Below are positions 8,194-16,804 of a stretch of DNA of 44,569 nucleotides, piece by piece. The stretch's first letter is position 1. Each line of letters opens with the position of its first letter. The stretch is from assembly GCA_902489925.1 (NCBI GenBank), contig CABUBX010000007.1, positions 1-44,569 of the forward strand, given 5' to 3'. Under the pieces are notes generated by a model. It was not told where the DNA came from, did no database searches, and was given only the letters and a program-made list of their open reading frames with translations. The stretch comes from an uncultured Lachnospiraceae bacterium. GTDB taxonomy: Bacteria > Bacillota > Clostridia > Lachnospirales > Lachnospiraceae. The position numbers and the translations under genes were made by a program.

Positions 8194-8314
8194 TGCAACA
8201 TCACCAATTCTTATGAAATATTGTTGCATTATCTCTTTTTATTGTCTATAGAATACACCGTTTTCGGCTTTTTTTCAATGTGCAAATGTCTATTCTATAT
8301 GTATTTTTGTTGCA
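8194..8314. repeat. Short repeats between galT and the AraC-type gene
   Basis: Three copies of TGTTGCA occur: 8194-8200 (inverted), 8222-8228 and 8308-8314, the last over the -35 of the regulator gene. A 9-bp inverted pair TATAGAATA (8247-8255) and TATTCTATA (8291-8299) is centred between the two promoters, the first copy covering the galT -10. Each of that pair is part of a TGTCTAT direct repeat. The arrangement fits binding sites for the neighbouring AraC-type regulator or another repressor, but no protein is assigned. Confidence 0.5.
8250..8278 (-). promoter_or_regulatory. Candidate galT-galK promoter
   Basis: On the minus strand TTGAAA (8278-8273), 17 nt, then TATTCT (8255-8250). The -10 overlaps one arm of the TATAGAATA inverted repeat. 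Confidence 0.55.
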
Positions 8315-8338
8315 CACAAAAAACCTTTGCGTTATACT
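8310..8338 (+). promoter_or_regulatory. Candidate promoter of the AraC-type gene
   Basis: TTGCAC (8310-8315), 17 nt, then TATACT (8333-8338). A TGTTGCA repeat overlaps the -35. The coding start at 8381 is about 36 nt after the expected transcription start. Confidence 0.65.
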
Positions 8339-8380
8339 CTTTATAGACTTTAACAAACCCTATAAAGGAGGGAACTCACT

Positions 8381-9202
8381 ATGTCCGACACCTTCAAAAA
8401 CTCTTATAAAGCAATAGATAAAAATATTGTCTCCCTATCCGTTTACAATGTCGGTTTTCAAAAATGCGAGGCGCTTTACCAATGGGGTCCCGGTATACGA
8501 GACCACTATTTGATTCACCATATTGTCTCAGGAAAAGGCTACTATGTTGTCGGCAGCAAAACTTATACGCTGACAGCCGGCGACACTTTTTTAGTCTATC
8601 CGCTGACAGAGATTACATACTATGCCGACGAATATGAGCCGTGGGAATACTACTGGGTCGGCTTTTCCGGCAGCGATGCCGCATCTATTATAAGCGCCAG
8701 CGAATTTTCCAAAGAAGTACCCGTACTTTTCGGTCAGGAAAACAGCCCTATGATTAAAAACTATCTTCTGCAAATCTACGAAGCGCGCGGACAAGATTTA
8801 TCTCACGCTGTTAAAATGACCGGACTTTTGTATCTTACACTCGCCCTGTTTTTAAAGCCTTCGGATTTATCCGAAAAAAAGAACAGCGGCCCAAATTACC
8901 TTCAAACCGCTATTACTTATATGAACTATCATTATCCTTATGCGATATCCATTGATGATGTTGCCGACTTTACAGGCATCAGCCGAAGTCATCTGTACAG
9001 AATTTTTATGAGCCACACCGGCCAGTCTCCCAAAGCGTATCTTTCGGAGTTAAGAATCCGACAGGCCTGCACACTGATGAAAAAATCCGATATTTCCGTC
9101 ACAGCCATCGCAGCCTCCGTGGGATTTGAAAACAGTTTGTATTTTTCAAAAGTTTTCAAAAAAATAAAAGGCATGACGCCGACCGAATACAGAAACAAAT
9201 GA
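8381..9202 (+). CDS. AraC-family transcriptional regulator with N-terminal cupin
   Basis: This 273-residue protein has an AraC-type sugar-sensing cupin (residues about 20-150; HHIVSGKGYYVVGSKTYTLTAGDTFLVYP is typical) and a C-terminal double helix-turn-helix (residues about 170-272; DVADFTGISRSHLYRIFMSHTG and VTAIAASVGFENSLYFSKVFKKIKGMTPTEYR blocks). AGGAGGG lies 8 nt upstream of the ATG. Being divergent from galT-galK across a repeat-rich 235-nt gap, it is a candidate regulator of galactose genes, or of a galactoside system elsewhere. Confidence 0.92.
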   Translation: MSDTFKNSYKAIDKNIVSLSVYNVGFQKCEALYQWGPGIRDHYLIHHIVSGKGYYVVGSKTYTLTAGDTFLVYPLTEITYYADEYEPWEYYWVGFSGSDAASIISASEFSKEVPVLFGQENSPMIKNYLLQIYEARGQDLSHAVKMTGLLYLTLALFLKPSDLSEKKNSGPNYLQTAITYMNYHYPYAISIDDVADFTGISRSHLYRIFMSHTGQSPKAYLSELRIRQACTLMKKSDISVTAIAASVGFENSLYFSKVFKKIKGMTPTEYRNK

Positions 9203-9236
9203 CAAGAGGCTGCGCATAACGCAGCCCCTTGTCATT
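9198..9236. terminator. Bidirectional terminator between convergent genes
   Basis: AATGACAAG-A-GGCTGCG, loop CATAA, CGCAGCC-C-CTTGTCATT: a 16-bp stem with one mismatch. It contains the stop codons of both converging genes (TGA of the AraC-type gene, and TAA of the MBL gene at 9235-9237). Confidence 0.8.
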
Positions 9237-10056
9237 ATATAATCGCGCAGCTTCCCGCTGCAATATAAGATACTTGTTCTTTCATCATATTCTTCAAAAT
9301 TCCAAACGGAATCTGTCCGGTGCAGTGGCCTGTAAAGTAATGCGTCCGACGCTGCTTTAAAAGCCGGCCAATCATGTCAACCGTTGCCAACTCCTCTGTC
9401 TTTCCGGTCTTTGGATTCGATAAATGAAAACCTGAAAATACCGCATCAAGCTCTGTACCGATAAGCTTTTGTGCCTGATTTAAGATATTGATGATGCCGC
9501 AGTGGGCACAGCCGGAGAATAAAATGTGCTTCTCCCCCTGTGTCACAATCAGATTTTGTTCGTGCAAAAACATATCCTCCACATACTTTTCATCTCTGCG
9601 AAGTTTCAGTGAATGGTTACTTTCAGCCGCATAATCCCGTGCAAGCACATTTGTAAAAATCATCAATTCATCGTCAATTTTCGTATCCTTTTCCACAAGC
9701 ACACACTGTGGATGTGTCTTGTACTTCTTATCCAATCCGATATAGTGCAGCTTTCCGCCGTCCATCGAATAATAATCCTCAAACGCCAGCTTGTGAATGT
9801 AAACCTTTGCATGATGATTATGCTCTAAGAATGTGCCCAGTCCACCGCCATGGTCATAATGTCCATGAGAAATAATCACTGTATCTACGGCATCAATGTC
9901 CACATCCAACTTTGCTGCATTTTCATAAAAAAGCTCATTTTGACCAAGGTCTACAAGCAGCTTATGCTGTTTTGTCTCCACATAAAAACTCAATCCGTGC
10001 TGACAGCCATAATAACTGGATAAAGCCGTATTCTCCACCAATGTTTTTATAATCAT
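9235..10056 (-). CDS. MBL-fold metallo-hydrolase
   Basis: This 273-residue protein is of the metallo-beta-lactamase fold and resembles the group annotated as '7,8-dihydropterin-6-yl-methyl... synthase'-like hydrolases. It has the metal motif SHGHYDHGG near residue 70, the FSGCAHCGIINI segment with a further metal His near 195, and the closing YFTGHCTG block. The start is ATG at 10056 with GGGGGTAGTT just upstream; an in-frame TTG four codons earlier is less likely. It follows xylB by 45 nt on the same strand and may belong to that operon. Substrate unknown; not a beta-lactamase on present evidence. Confidence 0.82.
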   Translation of the reverse strand: MIIKTLVENTALSSYYGCQHGLSFYVETKQHKLLVDLGQNELFYENAAKLDVDIDAVDTVIISHGHYDHGGGLGTFLEHNHHAKVYIHKLAFEDYYSMDGGKLHYIGLDKKYKTHPQCVLVEKDTKIDDELMIFTNVLARDYAAESNHSLKLRRDEKYVEDMFLHEQNLIVTQGEKHILFSGCAHCGIINILNQAQKLIGTELDAVFSGFHLSNPKTGKTEELATVDMIGRLLKQRRTHYFTGHCTGQIPFGILKNMMKEQVSYIAAGSCAII

Positions 10057-10101
10057 AACTACCCCCAAATACCCTTTTCATCCATTTATCATAGCACATT
10101 T

Positions 10102-11568
10102 TTAAAGAATTTGAAATACGTTTCGCAAAGCCGGATAAATTTCGGCAAACTGATGATATTTATGCTCATATTTTGTAACAAGCGACGAATCCGGTTCAAT
10201 AACTTCGGAAACTCTGACAATCTTTTCGGATGCCTCAAAAACATTCTTAAATGTTCCCGCAGCTACAGCGGCAAGCATTGCACCGCCGAGCGCCGGCCCC
10301 TGTTCATTTTCGGGAACCTCCACAGGAATACCTAAAATATTTGCCGCCACCTTCTTCCAAAGCGCACTTTTAGCACCGCCGCCGCATATTTTTGTCGTTT
10401 CCGGCTGAAGCCCCAGCGCCCTTGCAATTTCAAAACTGTCGCGCAAACCGAAGATAACCCCCTCAAGCACCGCCTGTGTCATATCCTCCCGTGTCGTATC
10501 CATCGTCATTCCGATAAAGGTGCCTCTCGCTTTTGGGTTATTATGCGGTGAGCGCTCCCCCATAAGATAAGGCAGGAAAAACACATGATTTTCCCCAAGG
10601 CGACTGATTTTTGCCTGTTCTGACGCATAATCCGATGTCTGTAAAATACCGTCAGACCACCATTGATTGCAGGAGGCCGCACTAAGCATACAGCCCATCA
10701 GATGATAACCGCCGTCTGCATGGCAAAAGCTGTGAAGTCCAAAGCTTTTATCCGCCTTAAAGGTTTTGCCCGAAATAAACAAGGTCCCGCTTGTACCAAG
10801 TGAAATATTACATCCACCTTCGCCGATTGTCCCTGTACCAATCGCCGCTGCCGCATTATCTCCGGCGCCTGCAGCCACAATACAGCGCACAGGAAGACCT
10901 GTTTCAGAAGCCGCCGATGCACTGATATGGCCGATAACCGCACTGCTTTCAAAAATCTCTGCCATCTGCTCGCGACGCACGCCGCAAATTTTAAGCATCG
11001 GCTCAGACCAGCATCTATTCTTCACATCAAATAAAAGCATCCCTGAAGCGTCCGAAACGTCTGTTGCAAAGGTGCCGGTCAATTTATAGGCAATATAATC
11101 CTTTGGAAGCATGATTTTACATATTTTTTCAAAGTTTTCGGGCTCGTGCTTTTTAAGCCACAAAAGCTTCGGCGCCGTAAATCCTGCAAAGGCGATGTTG
11201 CCCGTATATTCAAACAGCTTATCTTTGCCAATCACAGTATTCAATTCGTCTGTTTCATCGCCTGTCCTTCCGTCATTCCACAAAATGGCCGGACGAATAA
11301 CCTCGTCATTTTTATCCAAAATAACAAGGCCGTGCATCTGTCCGCCAAAGCTGACACCTGCAATTTTCTCAGCCGGAACCGCGGCTGTCATTTCCCGAAG
11401 TCCCGAAACAACCGCCGTCCACCAGTCCTTCGGATTTTGTTGCGACCAGCCCGGCTTTGGAAACTCAATCGGATAAGGGCGGGATACGATTTTAACAATG
11501 CATCCGCTCTCATCCATCATCAGAAGTTTCACCGCCGATGTACCCAAATCAATACCTATATAATACAT
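10102..11568 (-). CDS. xylB: Xylulokinase
   Basis: This 488-residue FGGY-family kinase should phosphorylate D-xylulose to xylulose-5-phosphate, feeding the pentose-phosphate pathway. It opens with IGIDLGTSAVKLLMMDE, has SFGGQMHGLVILD (the xylulokinase-type substrate segment near residue 72), APKLLWLKKHEPE and PKDYIAYKLTGTFATDVSDASG, and near 400 the GGGAKSALWKKVAANILGIPV nucleotide segment. GGGAG lies about 8 nt before the ATG and the gene begins 11 nt after the isomerase-like gene, so they are one operon. Confidence 0.93.
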   Translation of the reverse strand: MYYIGIDLGTSAVKLLMMDESGCIVKIVSRPYPIEFPKPGWSQQNPKDWWTAVVSGLREMTAAVPAEKIAGVSFGGQMHGLVILDKNDEVIRPAILWNDGRTGDETDELNTVIGKDKLFEYTGNIAFAGFTAPKLLWLKKHEPENFEKICKIMLPKDYIAYKLTGTFATDVSDASGMLLFDVKNRCWSEPMLKICGVRREQMAEIFESSAVIGHISASAASETGLPVRCIVAAGAGDNAAAAIGTGTIGEGGCNISLGTSGTLFISGKTFKADKSFGLHSFCHADGGYHLMGCMLSAASCNQWWSDGILQTSDYASEQAKISRLGENHVFFLPYLMGERSPHNNPKARGTFIGMTMDTTREDMTQAVLEGVIFGLRDSFEIARALGLQPETTKICGGGAKSALWKKVAANILGIPVEVPENEQGPALGGAMLAAVAAGTFKNVFEASEKIVRVSEVIEPDSSLVTKYEHKYHQFAEIYPALRNVFQIL

Positions 11569-11579
11569 CCTTCTTCTCC

Positions 11580-13055
11580 CTACATAAACGGATTCTCAGT
11601 CTTGTATAACATACCCTTTGGCTGGTTAAATCCAATATTTTCAGCAGCCACACCGAGATACTTAAATACTTCAAATAATGTTTTTCCTACATGGCCAAAG
11701 GCAACAGCCCCGTGATGCGGATAATGCTTTTCAATAAGCACATGACGGTAAAAACGTCCCATTTCAGGAATTGCAAAGACACCGATACTTCCAAAGGACT
11801 GTGTCGCGACCGGAAGCACCTCTCCCTGTACAATATAGGCCTGAAGACGCGCATCTGCCGTACTGTGGAGTCTGAAAAACGTAATTTCACCCGGCGCGAT
11901 ATCACCCTCAAGTGTTCCCTGTGTCACTTCCTCCGGAAGGCTTCGTGCCATAATCATCTGATATTTCATCTCGCAGAAGGACAGCTTGCTGGATGGTGTA
12001 TTTCCGCAATGGAAGCCCATAAATACATCTTTATGTGTGTACGGGAACTGATTTTTGATATGTGCCTCATACATATCCTTCGGCACTGTATTATTAATAT
12101 CCAAAAGCGTCACCGCATCCTGCGTTATCACTGTACCGATAAATTCGCTTAAAGCGCCGTAAATATCAACCTCACATGATACAGGAATCCCCATTTTTGT
12201 CAAACGGCTGTTGACATAACATGGAACGAAACCAAACTGGGTCTGAAATGCCGGCCAGCATTTTCCCGCAATTGCCACATATTTTCTTGAACCTTTATGG
12301 CCTTCAATCCAGTCTAAAAGCGTCAGCTCATATTGCGCCAGTTTATGAAGAATTTCCGGTTTTTTATTGCCGTCTCCAAGCTCTTTTGCCATATCTTCTG
12401 CCACAGCTTCAATGCGGCTGTCGCCTTCGTGATTTTTATAGGCTTCAAACAAATCCAGCTCTGAATTTTCTTCAATCTCAACACCAAGCTTATGAAGCTG
12501 CCATATTGGCGCATTGCATGCAAGGAAATCCTGAGGGCGTGGTCCGAAGCTTATGATTTTAAGCTCAGAAACAGCCTTTATTGCTCTTGCAATAGGTACA
12601 AACTCAGCAATCATATCTGCAACTTCCTCCGGTGTACCCACAGGATATTCCGGAATGTAAGCTTTAACGCCACGAAGCTCTAAATTATAACTTGCATTTA
12701 ACATACCGCAAAAAGCATCGCCTCTGCCGCCTTTAAGATTATCGCCGCGTTCTTCGGCAGCCGCCACAAACATAACAGGGCCTTCAAAATATCGTGCAAG
12801 AAGTGTTTCTGCCGTCTCCGGTCCAAAATTTCCAAGATATACAACAAGTGCTGTACAGCCGGCAGCTTTTAAGTCCGCCAATGCCTGCTGCATATGGATT
12901 TCACTTTCCACAACAACCTGACACTCATAAATTTCTCCGTATTTTTTTTCATAGGCTGCTGCCACAGCCTTTCTTCTTGACTCCGATAATGTCATCGGAA
13001 AACAATCTCTGCTTACCGCTACGATACCCATTTTAACTTCCGGCATATTCATCAT
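11580..13055 (-). CDS. L-fucose/L-arabinose isomerase-fold protein
   Basis: This 491-residue protein belongs to the broad FucI/AraA fold family. The N-terminal Rossmann-like part shows VVYLGNFGPETAETLLARY and FVAAAEERGDNLKGGRGDAFCG, and the C-terminal half holds the metal/sugar-site region around VITQDAVTLLDINN, FMGFHCGNTPSS and FFRLHSTADARLQAYIVQGEV. AGGAG is 8 nt before the first ATG. It heads the operon with xylB and is divergent from a ROK repressor. Family members interconvert aldoses and ketoses such as fucose/fuculose or arabinose/ribulose; coupling to XylB suggests its product is xylulose or a similar ketose. The substrate is inferred only from context. Confidence 0.8.
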   Translation of the reverse strand: MMNMPEVKMGIVAVSRDCFPMTLSESRRKAVAAAYEKKYGEIYECQVVVESEIHMQQALADLKAAGCTALVVYLGNFGPETAETLLARYFEGPVMFVAAAEERGDNLKGGRGDAFCGMLNASYNLELRGVKAYIPEYPVGTPEEVADMIAEFVPIARAIKAVSELKIISFGPRPQDFLACNAPIWQLHKLGVEIEENSELDLFEAYKNHEGDSRIEAVAEDMAKELGDGNKKPEILHKLAQYELTLLDWIEGHKGSRKYVAIAGKCWPAFQTQFGFVPCYVNSRLTKMGIPVSCEVDIYGALSEFIGTVITQDAVTLLDINNTVPKDMYEAHIKNQFPYTHKDVFMGFHCGNTPSSKLSFCEMKYQMIMARSLPEEVTQGTLEGDIAPGEITFFRLHSTADARLQAYIVQGEVLPVATQSFGSIGVFAIPEMGRFYRHVLIEKHYPHHGAVAFGHVGKTLFEVFKYLGVAAENIGFNQPKGMLYKTENPFM

Positions 13056-13093
13056 AATAAAATCTCCTCTCCACTCAATAAACCTTGAATTTG

Positions 13094-13126
13094 TTAATTG
13101 ACTAAACTAATGTTTAATACTATAAT
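13094..13126 (+). promoter_or_regulatory. ROK-gene promoter with overlapping operator-like palindrome
   Basis: TTGACT (13098-13103), 17 nt, TATAAT (13121-13126) is a strong promoter reading into the ROK gene. The imperfect palindrome TTAATTGA-C-TAAACTAA (13094-13110; 6 of 8 positions pair) covers the -35. The half-site resembles AT-rich XylR/ROK operators of Firmicutes. It lies between the divergent isomerase-xylB operon and the ROK gene, so one site could control both. Confidence 0.6.
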
Positions 13127-13193
13127 AAAATAAATGATTAGCAACGTCAACAATTTTTTTCATTTTATCAAGTTATTTTTGGAGGATTTTCAT

Positions 13194-14351
13194 ATGGACA
13201 CCGGAAGCAAAGCAATGATTCGCGATATGAACACTAATTTTATTTTAAAGACAATTATAGAAAGTACAGCCGTCTCAAGAGCCGATATCGCCAAACAGTC
13301 AGGGCTTACAAAAGCTACTGTATCCGCCATTGTAAAGCTTTTACTTGAACGCAGGCTTGTTGCTGAAACCGGGATTGCCATGACCGACAAAGGGCGCAAA
13401 CCGATTATCCTGAAATTTTGCCCCGATGCAGGCTATACATTATCCTTTGATATCGGACTTTCCAAAATTTCTGTTCTTGCCGCTAATCTTGCCGGACAGA
13501 CAGTACAGACATATGCCTATGACACACCTCCAAAGTCCGAACAGCTTATGCCGCTTTTGGAAACTGTCATTCACACTTTAACCGCACAATTACCGAAGTC
13601 GCCTTATGGACTTGTCGGCATTTGCATCGGTATTCACGGTATTGTCAGCGATGACCGTATTCTTTTTACGCCCTACTATCCTTATTCGGATATAGATATC
13701 AAAACCCCGCTCGAAAACCGTTTTCATGTACCAATCTATGTTGAAAATGAAGCCAATCTCTCCGTCCTTGCCGAGCAGTGCTATTGCTTTAATTGTGACA
13801 GCTTAATTGATATCAGCATCCATTCGGGCATCGGCTTAGGCATTATTTTAAACGGCCATCTGTATTCCGGTCAAAATGGCTGGGCCGGGGAATTTGGTCA
13901 TTCGACCATTGAATTAAACGGCCGTCCATGCCCATGCGGAAATCACGGCTGCCTTGAGCAATATGCCTCTGAGCTTGCTATTTTAAAAGACTATCAAATT
14001 TTAAAGCATACAAAAAAGCTTCCCGATATATCAGAGCTCATTGAAAACTACAGCGCCGGGGAGGCCGAGGCCCGCCTTGTGCTACACCGTTTTACGGACT
14101 ATATCGCAGCAGCCGTCAATAACATTCTCGGCACATTAAATCCTCAATTCATTGTCATTAACAGTAATTTGACTGCCGCCCTTCCGGAATTTATTGACGA
14201 AATTAAAAAGAAGCTGCCCGACCGCATACGTCCTCTATGCTGTCTTGAAATTTCCCGTCTCGGAAGCGACTCTGTGCTTCTTGGAGGCGCCTGTTTGGCT
14301 ATGAAAAAATTTTTAGGCTTTACGGACATACGACTGGAAAATTACAGATAA
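13194..14351 (+). CDS. ROK-family transcriptional repressor (XylR/NagC-like)
   Basis: This 385-residue protein has an N-terminal winged helix (SRADIAKQSGLTKATVSAIVKLLLERRLV, residues about 27-55) and a ROK sugar-kinase-like domain. Visible are DIGLSKISVLA, VENEANLSVLAEQ, GLGIILNGHLYSGQNGWAGEFGH and the zinc motif CPCGNHGCLE. The start is ATG at 13194 because GGAGG lies 8 nt upstream; the frame is open earlier but without a ribosome site. Position divergent from isomerase-xylB argues for a XylR-like role: repression relieved by a pentose. Confidence 0.9.
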   Translation: MDTGSKAMIRDMNTNFILKTIIESTAVSRADIAKQSGLTKATVSAIVKLLLERRLVAETGIAMTDKGRKPIILKFCPDAGYTLSFDIGLSKISVLAANLAGQTVQTYAYDTPPKSEQLMPLLETVIHTLTAQLPKSPYGLVGICIGIHGIVSDDRILFTPYYPYSDIDIKTPLENRFHVPIYVENEANLSVLAEQCYCFNCDSLIDISIHSGIGLGIILNGHLYSGQNGWAGEFGHSTIELNGRPCPCGNHGCLEQYASELAILKDYQILKHTKKLPDISELIENYSAGEAEARLVLHRFTDYIAAAVNNILGTLNPQFIVINSNLTAALPEFIDEIKKKLPDRIRPLCCLEISRLGSDSVLLGGACLAMKKFLGFTDIRLENYR

Positions 14352-14426
14352 AGTCTTCCCCAAAATATTGTCCTTGAAAATTTTAGCTAAATGATATATA
14401 AAATTCTCTTTTTATTTAATCTCTTA

Positions 14427-14435
14427 TGTTATAAT
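14427..14435 (+). promoter_or_regulatory. Extended -10 promoter of the ABC exporter genes
   Basis: TG (14427-14428), one base, TATAAT (14430-14435): a perfect extended -10. No good -35 is seen at 17 nt. The coding start at 14472 has TGGAGG about 12-16 nt upstream. Confidence 0.6.
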
Positions 14436-14471
14436 AAGGAAAACTTTTTATTCATGGAGGTTTTATAAAAA

Positions 14472-15179
14472 ATGAAACTTGTTTTAAATAATATACAAAA
14501 ACATTTCGATAAAAAAGAAGTTCTAAAGGGCGCTTCCTTTACCTTCGAAAAAGGCAAAATCTATGGGCTTTTAGGCCGAAACGGCGCCGGAAAAACAACT
14601 CTGTTTAACTGCATCAACGAAGATTTTCAAATCGACAGCGGCAGCTTCTTTCTTATGGAGGACAGCGGCATACATCATGATATCACCTCTGACGATATCG
14701 GTTATGTCCTGTCCACACCTGTTGTGCCGGAATTTCTTACCGGTCGTGAATTTATCAGCTTCTTTATTGACATTAACAAAGAGAAAATTAAACATCCAAA
14801 AACCGCCGATGAATATATGGATTTGGTTAAAATTGATGCCGAAGACCGTGACCGCCTTATGCGCGATTATTCCCACGGTATGAAAAATAAGCTGCAGATG
14901 CTCATCCACATCATCGCCAGTCCATTAATCCTTCTGCTTGATGAGCCTTTGACATCCTTCGATGTTGTTGTCGCCGATGAAATGAAACAGCTTCTAAAAA
15001 CAATCAAACATGAGCATATTCTTATTTTTTCAACCCACATTATGGAATTGGCTTTAGATTTATGCGATGAGATTGTGATTCTTAATCACGGTATTTTAGA
15101 AAAAATTGATAAAGAAAATTTAGACTCTGAAAATTTCAAAAATAAAATTATTGATGCATTGAGAGGTGAAGGTCAGTGA
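14472..15179 (+). CDS. ABC transporter ATP-binding protein
   Basis: This 235-residue protein is a single ABC ATPase. Walker A is GLLGRNGAGKTT (residues about 33-44), the signature region is DYSHGMKNKLQM near 136, Walker B is LILLLDEPL near 155, and the switch is STHIMEL near 190. The signature deviates from LSGGQ (YSHGM), as often seen in two-component drug or peptide exporters. Its last four bases overlap the start of the permease gene, so the two are coupled. Substrate unknown. Confidence 0.9.
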   Translation: MKLVLNNIQKHFDKKEVLKGASFTFEKGKIYGLLGRNGAGKTTLFNCINEDFQIDSGSFFLMEDSGIHHDITSDDIGYVLSTPVVPEFLTGREFISFFIDINKEKIKHPKTADEYMDLVKIDAEDRDRLMRDYSHGMKNKLQMLIHIIASPLILLLDEPLTSFDVVVADEMKQLLKTIKHEHILIFSTHIMELALDLCDEIVILNHGILEKIDKENLDSENFKNKIIDALRGEGQ

Positions 15180-16744
15180 TTCACACAGTTTCTGCGGTAT
15201 TAAAGCTTTCTCACGCATATAGCTTTAATACATTAATTTACAGGCTCAGAAAACTTCCCGTTATTAAGTACATACTTCGGGAAGATTTTTATAAAAATGA
15301 AGTTCTCAAAAGCTGCTTAAATATACTCACTGTCATTAAGGATATTTTTAAAATATTCTTAGGAAAGTTTGCTTATCTTGGACTATTTGTTTTTATACCG
15401 GTTTATTATATGCCTGCTGACAATTTTAAGAGCTTTATTCATCTGCTCTTTTGCCTTACCTTAGCGGGCGCACTTGCCAACAATGAGCTGACCTGTGCCA
15501 CAAAAGAAAAATATTATGCCCACGTGCTTATGCGTGTTGATGCCCGGCGGCTGGCACTTTCAAATCTTTTGCTTTATGTCCTCGGACAGTTCATCAGTTT
15601 CATCCCCGCTGCATTGTTTTTTAGCGCTCTGTGCCATGTGCCTGTACTTTACAGCCTCTGTCTGCCCATCTGCGCCGCAGCCGGAAAACTTACATGGTCA
15701 GCCTGCTCTCTTTGGATTTTTAAGAAAACCGATATCCTGTTTTCAGAGCGCAGCTGGAAATTTATTTATTCACTGCTTGGCATAGCTGCCGCAGCCGGCT
15801 ATGGTCTGCCTTTTGTCAATATTTTTGTGCCTGCACCGGCCTTTGTGACAGCAACGGCTTTGCTTACTGTGGCATCACCGTTTGCACTTTATTATCTCTG
15901 GCACGCGAAAGGCTACCACAGTCTTTACAAAAAGACACTGACGCGCGAAACCATCATATTTAATGTCACAGCCACTGTTACTGCCAATCAGCAAAAAAGC
16001 TACCTGTCCAATTTGTCTGATGAAAAAATTACTTCATCCAAAAAAGGCTATGCCTATTTTAATGATATTTTTGTAAAACGCCATAAAAAGCTTCTGACAA
16101 CCTCCGCCAAAAAACAGACCATTATCCTGCTGGTGATTCTTGCCGGCTGCATTACTTCTGTTTTTATGCTGCCGCAGTCTAAAGAAGCATTCCGCTTCGT
16201 CGCTGAGCTTATGCTGCCTTACTTTGTATTTATCATGTACCTGTTAAACCGGGGCGGCACAATCACGCAGGCGATGTTTTTTAACTGCGACCACAGTATG
16301 CTGACTTATCGTTTTTACAGACAGCCGGATAAATTGCTGTCTCTATTTAAAATAAGACTAAAAACAATGATTAAAATTAACCTGATGCCGGCTTTGGTAA
16401 TTGCCCTCGGTCTGCCGCTTCTTTTGTATCTGAGCGGCGGCGCTTCAAATCCTGTAAATTATATACTGCTTCCGGTATCTATCCTTTTCATGTCTGCCTT
16501 TTTTGCGCTGCACTATCTTGTCATGTACTATCTTTTGCAGCCCTATGATATTCATATGACCTCAAAAAGTCACAGCTACAGTATTGCGGGCATCATCACT
16601 TATGTTTTTTGCTACTTATTTATTCAAATTAAAATGTCCACATTTATTTTTTCCATGTGTGTCATTATATTTACAATTGTGTATGCATTACTGGCACGTA
16701 TTCTTGTTTATAAATATGCGCCCAAAACATTTCGACTGAAATAA
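15176..16744 (+). CDS. ABC transporter permease (large, multi-pass)
   Basis: A 522-residue membrane protein with roughly ten to twelve hydrophobic segments (for example residues about 60-78, 85-100, 125-150, 198-240, 320-365, 400-500). No extracellular hydrolase domain is seen. It starts with GTG overlapping the ATPase gene by 4 nt (GTGA). The layout of one ATPase followed by one large permease resembles ABC-2-like exporters of Clostridia whose cargo is unknown. A strong terminator follows directly after the stop. Confidence 0.8.
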   Translation: MIHTVSAVLKLSHAYSFNTLIYRLRKLPVIKYILREDFYKNEVLKSCLNILTVIKDIFKIFLGKFAYLGLFVFIPVYYMPADNFKSFIHLLFCLTLAGALANNELTCATKEKYYAHVLMRVDARRLALSNLLLYVLGQFISFIPAALFFSALCHVPVLYSLCLPICAAAGKLTWSACSLWIFKKTDILFSERSWKFIYSLLGIAAAAGYGLPFVNIFVPAPAFVTATALLTVASPFALYYLWHAKGYHSLYKKTLTRETIIFNVTATVTANQQKSYLSNLSDEKITSSKKGYAYFNDIFVKRHKKLLTTSAKKQTIILLVILAGCITSVFMLPQSKEAFRFVAELMLPYFVFIMYLLNRGGTITQAMFFNCDHSMLTYRFYRQPDKLLSLFKIRLKTMIKINLMPALVIALGLPLLLYLSGGASNPVNYILLPVSILFMSAFFALHYLVMYYLLQPYDIHMTSKSHSYSIAGIITYVFCYLFIQIKMSTFIFSMCVIIFTIVYALLARILVYKYAPKTFRLK

Positions 16745-16804
16745 AACCCCCGAAGGTGTCTTTAACTCTGCTGCTTAAACAGTTTTAAAGACATCGGGGG
16801 TTTT
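16743..16804 (+). terminator. Terminator of the ABC exporter operon
   Basis: AAAACCCCCGA...TGTCTTTAA pairs with TTAAAGACATCGGGGGTTTT, about 20 bp with a 3-nt bulge, ending in a T-run. The stem overlaps the permease stop codon. It also forms the end of the sortase-signal remnant on the other strand. Confidence 0.85.

Noticed and set aside
9235..10056. Beta-lactamase
   Set aside because: Only the broad metallo-beta-lactamase fold is shared; there is no signal peptide and the motif order fits cytosolic MBL hydrolases.
11146..11715. Long open frame on the plus strand opposite xylB and the isomerase gene
   Set aside because: Antisense shadow of real genes; no ribosome site or family likeness.
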